Origin: an uncultured Clostridia bacterium
GTDB lineage: Bacteria; Bacillota; Clostridia; Oscillospirales; Acutalibacteraceae
DNA: 5,099 nucleotides
Reading direction: 5' to 3'
Assembly: GCA_946002045.1 (NCBI GenBank)
Contig: CAMFYM010000099.1
Span: 1-5,099 of the forward strand
Shown here: positions 1 through 5,099 of the stretch, in pieces
Layout: the number at the start of each line of letters is the position of its first letter
Position numbering within the stretch: position 1 is the stretch's first letter
Notes under the pieces: model-generated
What the model was told of the DNA's origin: nothing
Databases searched by the model: none
What the model saw: the letters and a program-made list of their open reading frames with translations, nothing else
Program-made: the position numbers and the translations under genes

Positions 1-410
1 GCGTCATCAAAGGCAAGCTCCTCGCCACCTGCTATAACATATCTTGTGCCTACTGACTGATTTTCAGCCCTTGTCAGCAGCTCAACTCTTGCAACGGCAG
101 ATATAGACGCCATTGCCTCGCCTCTAAAGCCTAAGGTTGAAATTGAATCCAAATCCTCTTTTTCGGTAATCTTGCTGGTAGCGTGAGAGATAAACACCTT
201 TTTAATATCATCTCTTTCAATTCCACAGCCGTCATCTGTAATACGAATATAGGTTGAGCCACCGTTTTTTATTTCAACAGTAATATTTTTTGCACCGGCG
301 TCCACGGAATTTTCAATTAGCTCCTTAACGACAGAGGACGGGCGTTCTACAACCTCTCCTGCTGCAATAAGCTGATATACTTCCTTGGGCAACACATTTA
401 TCTTTGGCAT
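1..410 (-). CDS. mutL: DNA mismatch repair protein MutL, N-terminal part (3' end cut by window edge)
   Basis: This is the first 136 codons of MutL, the GHKL-family ATPase that is recruited by mismatch-bound MutS and passes the signal to strand incision and removal. I translated it by hand from the ATG at 410-408; the frame is open to the window edge. The N-terminal ATPase signatures are all present: E30 and N34 in ELIENSVDAGA (catalytic Glu and Mg-binding Asn), DDGCGI at 59-64 (ATP-binding), HATSKI at 76-81, and the GFRGEA lid motif around 94-99. An AGGAGGTG ribosome binding site lies 7 bases upstream, and the MPKINVLP start is typical of clostridial MutL. It follows mutS by 44 bases, so co-transcription is likely. 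Most Firmicutes MutL proteins carry a C-terminal endonuclease site (DQHA..E) because they lack MutH; that part lies outside the window and cannot be judged. In many Firmicutes miaA follows mutL, which would sit beyond the left edge. Confidence 0.97.
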   Translation of the reverse strand, partial: MPKINVLPKEVYQLIAAGEVVERPSSVVKELIENSVDAGAKNITVEIKNGGSTYIRITDDGCGIERDDIKKVFISHATSKITEKEDLDSISTLGFRGEAMASISAVARVELLTRAENQSVGTRYVIAGGEELAFDD

Positions 411-412
411 AA

Positions 413-427
413 GAACACCTCCTGTTC
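413..427 (-). promoter_or_regulatory. mutL ribosome binding site inside a small perfect hairpin
   Basis: On the mRNA strand GGAGG (bases 422-418) is flanked by GAACA on its 5' side (427-423) and its exact complement TGTTC on its 3' side (417-413). This gives a 5-bp stem with a 5-base loop that is exactly the Shine-Dalgarno core. Spacing from GGAGG to the mutL ATG is 7 bases. The ribosome binding site itself is certain. A regulatory role for the stem is inference, since a stem with only one G-C and one C-G pair among five is weak. Confidence 0.6.
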
Positions 428-446
428 ATTAAGATAATTGTTCATT
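423..446. repeat. 8-bp direct repeat in the mutS-mutL gap
   Basis: TGTTCATT occurs at 423-430 and again at 439-446 on the plus strand (AATGAACA twice in the mRNA). The copy next to mutL forms the 5' arm of the hairpin around the ribosome binding site. The upstream copy carries the same GAACA and could pair with the same 3' arm, giving an alternative fold. It may be chance in an A+T-rich spacer. Confidence 0.4.
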
Positions 447-454
447 TAGTTGGA

Positions 455-3091
455 TTACGAAAGCTCCTGCGCCTTCTTTTTTAATTCATAAAGAGTTTGC
501 ATCGCTTCAATAGGAGTAAGAGTATTAACATCAACTGTTTTTAGTATTTCAAGTATTTCCTGCTTACCATTGGCAGTAAAGTTATACTGAATATCGTTTT
601 CCTCTTCCTCTAAAATACTATCATCTGCCTTAAATTCAATTTTTACGGCATTTGCTTCAAGGTCTTTTAAAATAACCTTTGCTCGTTTTACTACGCTGTC
701 GGGAACACCTGCCAGCTTGGCAACCTCGATACCGAAGCTTTGGTCGGCACCACCACGAACAATTCTGCGTAAAAATGTTATATCGTCGCCACGCTTTTTA
801 ACTGCGATTGAATAGTTCTTAACACCTTCAATCATTCCCTCCATTGCAGTAAGCTCGTGATAATGAGTTGCAAACAATGCCTTTGCGCCAAGGGTCTTTT
901 TCTTGCAAACAAACTCAAGAACGGCTCTTGCAATACTCATACCGTCAAAGGTAGATGTACCTCTGCCGATTTCATCAAGAATTATAAGTGATGATGATGT
1001 AGCGTTTTTAAGTATTTGCGAAACCTCGTTCATTTCCACCATAAAGGTTGACTGACCGGTTGCTAAATCGTCACTTGCTCCAACTCTTGTAAATATTGCA
1101 TCTACAATTCCGATTTTTGCACTTTTTGCCGGAACAAATGAACCAACCTGTGCAAGAAGAGTTATCAGTGCAATTTGGCGCATATATGTTGATTTACCTG
1201 CCATATTAGGACCGGTTATAATCGAGCATCTGTTATCGTTATTATCAAGCAAAACATCGTTAGGTACAAAGGGTGCATCCTCAAGCAATGCTTCAACCAC
1301 AGGATGCCTGCCGTCCTTAATATCAATTACACCATCATTTGAAATAATCGGGCAGGTGTAGTTATTTGTGTAAGCCACCTGTGCAAGTGACGCCAATACA
1401 TCAACAACGGCAATGCTTCTTGCAGTTTTCTGTAATCTTTCAACCTCACCTGCAACCATATTTCTAACGGTAGAAAACACCTCGTATTCAAGAGCAACGC
1501 TCCTGTCCTTTGCACCGATAATCCTGCCCTCTAACTCCTTAAGCTCTTGAGTTATGTAGCGCTCACAATTTGTTAAGGTCTGCTTTCTTATATACGTTTC
1601 AGGCACCATATCCTTGTACGAGTTTGAAACCTCAATGTAATACCCGAATACTCTGTTGTATCCTACCTTAAGCTTTGGTATGCCGGTAAGCTGCCTTTGC
1701 TCATTTTCGATAGAGGCAATAATTCCTGCCCCGTCATTTATTATTGATTTAAGGGAATCTATTTCCTCGTTATATCCCTGCTTAATGAGTCCACCCTCTC
1801 TGACGGAAAACGGAGGCTCATCAACAATGGCGATGTCTATCAGCTGCCAAATATCCGAAAGTAAATCTATTGAGCCGTGAATTTCTTTGAGCAGAGCTGA
1901 CGAGCAGTTGCTGATTTTTGATTTTAATTCAGGTAATTTTTCAATAGTGTACTGAAGTGATTTTAACTCCTTTGCGTTGGCAGTACCATACACAATTCGA
2001 GTCATCAGTCTTTCAATGTCGTTAACACCTGTCAGCAGCTCACGAATATCATCACGGATAATAGTGTTATCCACTAATTCGGCAACGGCATTTTGTCTTT
2101 TTACAATTTTCGGTATAGACATCAACGGGCGTTCAATCCAAGACTTAATCATTCTTTTGCCCATTGCAGTTTTTGTTTTATCAATCACCCAAAGCAGTGA
2201 GTGCTTTTTGTCGCCACTCATCATTGATTTTGTCAGCTCAAGATTTCGCCTTGCGTTAACATCAAGCTTCATATACTGTGATTCATCGTAAAAATCAATC
2301 TCTGAGGGAGATTCAATCTCGTCCTTTTTTTGAGTTTCCTTAAGATAGCCGATAACTGCACCCAAAGCACACACGGCAGATTTGCTGTGACCAATACCCA
2401 GCGAAGCAATTTCATCCTTCTTTAAGGTTTCAATAATAAGCTGGGTTGACATATCAAAATCAAATCTGTCGTCATCAAGGACCTCTACTCCTGCGTTAAT
2501 CCTCTTTGCAAAGGACTCAAGATTTTTATAATCAAGGGACCTTGAGTTAATAATAATCTCCTTTGGTGAATATGTTGAAAGCTGATTAACAAGCTTGTTG
2601 TCAATATCGTCGCCGTTGAGAACGGTAATATGGAATTGACCTGTGGACACATCTGCAAAGCAAATACCCATATCTTTGTCACCTGAATAAATGGCGCAAA
2701 GATAATTATTTACTCCGTCCTCAAGCATATTGCTTTCAATAATAGTACCCGGAGTGATGATTCTTATGACATCTCTTTTGACAATGCCCTTTGCTGCAGC
2801 AGGGTCCTCCGTTTGCTCACAAATAGCAACCTTATATCCCCTTGAAACCAGCTTGGCGATATAACTGTCTGCACTGTGGAAGGGTACGCCACACATTGGC
2901 GCTCTTTCCTCCTGACCACAATCACGACCTGTTAACACCAAGTCAAGCTCCTTTGATGCAAGCTTTGCATCCTCAAAAAACATCTCATAAAAATCACCGA
3001 GACGGAAGAATAAAATTGCATCATTATATTGAGCCTTTATTTGAAAATACTGTACCATCATAGGTGACAGCTTGCTTTTTGATGTTTCCAT
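455..3091 (-). CDS. mutS: DNA mismatch repair protein MutS
   Basis: Complete 878-residue MutS, the cytoplasmic ATPase that scans DNA for mismatches and small loops and then recruits MutL; length is normal for the MutS1 family. The N-terminal domain carries the mismatch-reading Phe-X-Glu in GDFYEMF (F34, E36), so this is a true mismatch-repair MutS and not MutS2. A connector domain (about 125-250) is followed by the lever/core and clamp region (about 265-570), with the conserved clamp segment KVGYNRVFGYYIEVSN at 475-490. The ABC-type ATPase domain has Walker A GPNMAGKST at 627-635, the STFMVEM signature near 681-687, Walker B LIILDE ending at D706-E707 followed by GRGTSTFDG, and the switch histidine in ATHYHEL at 741-747. 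A C-terminal tail resembles other clostridial MutS (LTPIEAMQTLYELKKKAQ at 858-875), but its beta-clamp motif is poorly conserved; the best candidate is QYNF at 835-838. The ATG at 3091 has a GAGGGAG site 5 bases upstream. It lies between the YlbF-family gene and mutL, probably in one operon. Confidence 0.99.
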   Translation of the reverse strand: METSKSKLSPMMVQYFQIKAQYNDAILFFRLGDFYEMFFEDAKLASKELDLVLTGRDCGQEERAPMCGVPFHSADSYIAKLVSRGYKVAICEQTEDPAAAKGIVKRDVIRIITPGTIIESNMLEDGVNNYLCAIYSGDKDMGICFADVSTGQFHITVLNGDDIDNKLVNQLSTYSPKEIIINSRSLDYKNLESFAKRINAGVEVLDDDRFDFDMSTQLIIETLKKDEIASLGIGHSKSAVCALGAVIGYLKETQKKDEIESPSEIDFYDESQYMKLDVNARRNLELTKSMMSGDKKHSLLWVIDKTKTAMGKRMIKSWIERPLMSIPKIVKRQNAVAELVDNTIIRDDIRELLTGVNDIERLMTRIVYGTANAKELKSLQYTIEKLPELKSKISNCSSALLKEIHGSIDLLSDIWQLIDIAIVDEPPFSVREGGLIKQGYNEEIDSLKSIINDGAGIIASIENEQRQLTGIPKLKVGYNRVFGYYIEVSNSYKDMVPETYIRKQTLTNCERYITQELKELEGRIIGAKDRSVALEYEVFSTVRNMVAGEVERLQKTARSIAVVDVLASLAQVAYTNNYTCPIISNDGVIDIKDGRHPVVEALLEDAPFVPNDVLLDNNDNRCSIITGPNMAGKSTYMRQIALITLLAQVGSFVPAKSAKIGIVDAIFTRVGASDDLATGQSTFMVEMNEVSQILKNATSSSLIILDEIGRGTSTFDGMSIARAVLEFVCKKKTLGAKALFATHYHELTAMEGMIEGVKNYSIAVKKRGDDITFLRRIVRGGADQSFGIEVAKLAGVPDSVVKRAKVILKDLEANAVKIEFKADDSILEEEENDIQYNFTANGKQEILEILKTVDVNTLTPIEAMQTLYELKKKAQELS

Positions 3092-3096
3092 TTATT

Positions 3097-3103
3097 CTCC
3101 CTC
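3097..3103 (-). promoter_or_regulatory. mutS ribosome binding site
   Basis: GAGGGAG on the mRNA strand, 5 bases before the ATG at 3091. It supports this ATG as the mutS start, as does the alignment of the METSKSKLSPMMVQY start with family N-termini. It is purine-rich but departs from the AGGAGG consensus. Confidence 0.75.
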
Positions 3104-3124
3104 TTTCTCAATGATAAATTAAAC

Positions 3125-3145
3125 TCGGTTTTACAAAACAACCGA
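3125..3145 (-). promoter_or_regulatory. Weak hairpin between the YlbF-family gene and mutS
   Basis: On the mRNA strand a perfect 6-base inverted repeat, TCGGTT ... AACCGA, encloses 9 bases. With one bulged G the stem can extend by two more A-U pairs to leave a 4-base loop. It is followed by a broken, U-rich run (GTTTAATTTATC). It begins 18 bases after the upstream stop and lies wholly before the mutS ribosome binding site. It could be a leaky terminator, an RNA 3'-end stabiliser or a processing site, but with a weak stem and no continuous U-tract it may be incidental. It occupies the place where Bacillus subtilis has cotE. Confidence 0.3.
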
Positions 3146-3163
3146 TATAAGACTGATTATCTA

Positions 3164-3574
3164 TTAGTGGCAGCCACCACATGTGCAGCAATCGTGTGTG
3201 CAATCGCTTGCAGGAATTTCACAGGTTTCAGGGTCCTGACCGTCAAAGAACAAGCCAATCATACCACTGATGTACTGTGCCATCTGCTCCATTTCAGACG
3301 CAGCTGCTGAATACTTCTGCATGTTCTCGCTTTCCATAATCTCGCCGTAAAGCTTTTGGTATTCCTCCTGAAGCTGTGCAATTCTCTCCTGTGAAGCCTC
3401 GTCACCCTTTTCAGCCTCCTGCTGATATTTAAGTGAAAGAAGCTGCATCTCCTGCATCTGCTGCTGGAGCTTTTCGTCGCCGTCGTTTGCCTTTGCAGCA
3501 GCCTGAAGTGCCGAGAAGCGTGGGTCCTTTTGAATTTCTTTGCCTAATTCTCTGAGTGCTGATTCAATACTCAT
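3164..3574 (-). CDS. YlbF/YmcA-family regulator with cysteine-rich C-terminal tail
   Basis: A 136-residue protein of the Com_YlbF family (YlbF/YmcA type). Residues about 3-108 form an almost wholly helical, Gln/Glu-rich region with coiled-coil character (QQQMQEMQLLSLKYQQEAEKG at 37-57, QERIAQLQEEYQKLYGEI at 62-79) and a hydrophobic final helix (YISGMIGLFF, 101-110). The tail has six cysteines (118, 125, 129, 130, 132, 135) and two histidines (127, 136) in the pattern C-x6-C-x3-CC-x-C-x2-C-H. In Bacillus subtilis YlbF, YmcA and YaaT form a complex reported to carry [4Fe-4S] clusters and to assist RNase Y-dependent mRNA maturation, with effects on competence, biofilm and sporulation. A similar role here is inference. 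The position after miaB matches ymcA, while the Cys-rich tail is more YlbF-like, so I give no symbol. There is no signal peptide or membrane segment. Its ATG comes 2 bases after the miaB stop, with AAAGGAG 8 bases upstream inside the miaB 3' end, which suggests translational coupling. Confidence 0.88.
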   Translation of the reverse strand: MSIESALRELGKEIQKDPRFSALQAAAKANDGDEKLQQQMQEMQLLSLKYQQEAEKGDEASQERIAQLQEEYQKLYGEIMESENMQKYSAAASEMEQMAQYISGMIGLFFDGQDPETCEIPASDCTHDCCTCGGCH

Positions 3575-3576
3575 AA

Positions 3577-5013
3577 TTATTTCTCCTTTACAATTTCTCC
3601 CCTCATAACAAAGGTCAGAGGTTCGATTACTTTAATATTTTGGAAGGTTCCGATAAGGCTTTCGTCACCCTCAAATTCTATAATCAAGTTGCCGTCATTT
3701 CTTGCAGCAACATAATTATCTGCCAATTTGCCCTTGCCATAAACATAGCACTTGTAGATTTTGCCCTTGTGGAGTGCCATTTGCTGTGCACTGATTTGCT
3801 CCTGCAGGTCGGTTAATTCCTTAAACCACCTTGACTTTTCCTCAGCAGGGATAGGGTCGTCCATTTCTGCAGCAGGAGTGCCCTTCCTCGGTGAATAGAT
3901 AAAGGTAAAAAGGGATGTTGCTTTAACCTCTTTAACAAGGGATAATGTTTCCTTAAACTCATCGTATGTTTCACCCGGAAAGCCTACAATAATATCGCTT
4001 GTGATTGAAAGCTCGTCACCCATAAGCTGTCTTGCATAATTGATAAGCTCAAGGTACTGCTCACGGGTATAGTGCCTGTTCATAGCCTTAAGCACCCTAT
4101 TACTGCCACTTTGGAACGGCAGGTGCAAATGCTGTGCAACCTTGTCACAGGATGCCATAGTTTCAATCAATTCCTTGGTGCAGTCCTTTGGATGACTTGT
4201 CATAAAGCGTATTCTAAAATCGCCATCAAGGGAATTAAGCTCACGAAGAAGCTGTGCAAATGAAACCTGTGGCACCAAATCCTTGCCGTACGAATTTACA
4301 TTTTGACCTAAAAGAGTAATCTCCTTATATCCCTGTGAAACAAGCTCCTTAAACTCTTTAATAACATCTTTCTTTTCTCTGCTGCGTTCCCTGCCACGAA
4401 CATAAGGGACAATACAGTATGAGCAAAAATTGTTGCATCCATACATAATGGGAATCCAAGCCTTTGAGCCATCGTCACGCTTAACAGGTAAGCCCTCGGC
4501 AATAGCACCGTCCATATCAGGGATTTCAAACACTCTTTTGCCACCGGTAATTGCTCTATATAAAAGCTCCGGCAGGCGATGAATAACATGTGTGCCGAAA
4601 ACTAAATCAACAAATGGATATGACCTTTTGATTTTATCTGCAATATGCTTTTGCTGCATCATACAGCCACAAAGAGCAATGACAACATCGGGATTTTCTC
4701 TCTTATACTTTTTTAGTGAGCCAACATTGCCGAATACTCTGTCCTCTGCGTGCTCCCTTACTGCACAGGTGTTAAATATAATGAGCTTTGCTTCAAGGCG
4801 ATTTTCCGTAAATCCGTAGCCCATAAGCTCAAGCATACCCTTAATCTTTTCGCTGTCGGCAACATTTTGCTGGCAGCCATAGGTTATAACACAGGCAAGA
4901 GGAGCTTGGCTGTAATTTGCATTTATAACAGAATTTACTCTTTGAGTAAACTGCTTTTGTATGTTTAACTCTTCCTTTGAAACAGCTGTTGTTTTTCTTT
5001 TAGCCTCGCTCAT
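3577..5013 (-). CDS. miaB: tRNA-2-methylthio-N6-isopentenyladenosine-37 synthase MiaB
   Basis: A 478-residue radical-SAM methylthiotransferase that converts i6A37 to ms2i6A37 in tRNAs reading UNN codons, stabilising codon-anticodon pairing. The N-terminal UPF0004 domain holds the three auxiliary-cluster cysteines: C47 (TYGCQQN), C83 (NTCAVRE) and C117 (CGCMMQ). The radical-SAM motif is C193-x3-C197-x2-C200 (YGCNNFCSYCIVPYVRGRERSR). The C-terminal TRAM RNA-binding domain spans about 413-474. The motif set and the lack of extra domains fit MiaB better than the relatives MtaB or RimO, and the neighbourhood agrees, since Bacillus subtilis miaB (ymcB) also precedes ymcA and mutS. A small departure is CQQN where many MiaB proteins have CQMN. 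I start it at the ATG at 5013, which has AAAGGTGG 5 bases upstream. An in-frame GTG at 5022 would add three residues but lies inside that ribosome binding site. It is the first gene of the visible operon. The i6A-forming partner miaA is not in the window. Confidence 0.97.
   Translation of the reverse strand: MSEAKRKTTAVSKEELNIQKQFTQRVNSVINANYSQAPLACVITYGCQQNVADSEKIKGMLELMGYGFTENRLEAKLIIFNTCAVREHAEDRVFGNVGSLKKYKRENPDVVIALCGCMMQQKHIADKIKRSYPFVDLVFGTHVIHRLPELLYRAITGGKRVFEIPDMDGAIAEGLPVKRDDGSKAWIPIMYGCNNFCSYCIVPYVRGRERSREKKDVIKEFKELVSQGYKEITLLGQNVNSYGKDLVPQVSFAQLLRELNSLDGDFRIRFMTSHPKDCTKELIETMASCDKVAQHLHLPFQSGSNRVLKAMNRHYTREQYLELINYARQLMGDELSITSDIIVGFPGETYDEFKETLSLVKEVKATSLFTFIYSPRKGTPAAEMDDPIPAEEKSRWFKELTDLQEQISAQQMALHKGKIYKCYVYGKGKLADNYVAARNDGNLIIEFEGDESLIGTFQNIKVIEPLTFVMRGEIVKEK
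3583..3589 (-). promoter_or_regulatory. Ribosome binding site of the YlbF-family gene, within miaB
   Basis: AAAGGAG on the mRNA strand, 8 bases before the ATG at 3574. It lies inside the last codons of miaB, and the miaB stop (3579-3577) falls between this site and the start codon. Ribosomes finishing miaB would therefore cover the site and could restart directly on the small gene. Confidence 0.8.
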
Positions 5014-5018
5014 AAAAA

Positions 5019-5026
5019 CCACCTTT
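5019..5026 (-). promoter_or_regulatory. miaB ribosome binding site that decides the start codon
   Basis: AAAGGTGG on the mRNA strand, 5 bases before the ATG at 5013. The alternative GTG start (5022-5020) is part of this motif, so a ribosome bound here would start at the ATG. No plausible Shine-Dalgarno sequence stands at the right distance before the GTG; the sequence there is ATTAACCA. Confidence 0.75.
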
Positions 5027-5099
5027 GGTTAATGGTACTAATCCTAAGTTGGCAGTAGCCGAAATAATTATGCCTAAAATACAAAATAATGGTATCTTT

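Noticed and set aside
1656..1880. 74-codon plus-strand frame inside mutS
   Set aside because: It is antisense to the MutS clamp region, and its composition follows from the mutS codons; no independent support.
1977..2291. 104-codon open frame on the plus strand inside mutS
   Set aside because: It is fully antisense to the conserved lever region of MutS, has no recognisable motif, and I see no reason to prefer it to the clear mutS reading; it is a shadow frame.
2842..3063. 73-codon plus-strand frame opposite the start of mutS
   Set aside because: It lies antisense to the mismatch-recognition domain, which is strongly conserved; no motif or context supports a gene.
4308..4589. 93-codon minus-strand frame inside miaB
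   Set aside because: It overlaps the radical-SAM core of miaB in another frame on the same strand, has no family resemblance, and is explained as a shadow.
4592..4968. Two overlapping plus-strand frames opposite the N-terminal part of miaB, with several cysteines
   Set aside because: The frames mirror the MiaB N-terminal domain, whose cluster cysteines are plainly encoded on the minus strand. The plus-strand Cys residues are incidental.
5049..5062. Small stem TTGGC-AGTA-GCCGA upstream of miaB
   Set aside because: Only three G-C pairs plus one A-U and one wobble pair, and no U-tract after it on either strand; too weak for a terminator or riboswitch element.
5030..5094. 8-base direct repeat TAATGGTA at 5030-5037 and 5087-5094
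   Set aside because: It is short, A+T rich, with no further copies and no link to a start, stem or promoter; chance is the simplest explanation.
5027..5099. Candidate promoter upstream of miaB (CATAAT, TAGGAT and TTGTAT hexamer-like words on the minus strand)
   Set aside because: No pair of -35-like and -10-like hexamers stands 16-18 bases apart, and A+T-rich sequence gives such words by chance. The promoter may lie beyond the right edge.

Overview
The window looks like part of a low-to-moderate G+C Firmicutes chromosome, most likely an anaerobic member of the Clostridia (Oscillospiraceae/Ruminococcaceae-like). This rests on the protein sequences, the strong AGGAGG-type ribosome binding sites and the gene order; no 16S or other taxonomic marker is present. 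It is a housekeeping region. All recognised genes lie on the minus strand, so transcription runs from the right edge to the left edge.

In transcription order the layout is: (1) a leader of about 85 bases (5014-5099) with a ribosome binding site but no convincing promoter; (2) miaB, the tRNA ms2i6A37 methylthiotransferase (3577-5013), whose start is better placed at the ATG at 5013 than at the upstream in-frame GTG; (3) a small YlbF/YmcA-family gene (3164-3574), beginning 2 bases after the miaB stop and ending in a cysteine-rich tail; (4) a 72-base gap with a weak hairpin; (5) full-length mutS (455-3091), the mismatch recognition ATPase; (6) a 44-base gap in which the mutL ribosome binding site lies in the loop of a small perfect hairpin; (7) the first 136 codons of mutL (1-410), cut by the window edge. 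No intergenic stretch exceeds 90 bases.

The tight packing and shared strand suggest one operon. The same order is known from Bacillus subtilis (ymcB/miaB-ymcA-cotE-mutS-mutL), but here no cotE lies between the YlbF-family gene and mutS. Functionally there are two pairs. MiaB and the YlbF-family protein are both probable Fe-S proteins acting on RNA: tRNA modification, and by homology the Y-complex that assists RNase Y. MutS and MutL are the recognition and match-making/nicking proteins of DNA mismatch repair.

I found no mobile element, CRISPR array, RNA gene or new multi-gene system. The points most worth a second look are the Cys-rich tail of the small protein, the hairpin-presented mutL ribosome binding site, the poorly conserved clamp-binding motif of MutS, and the miaB start.
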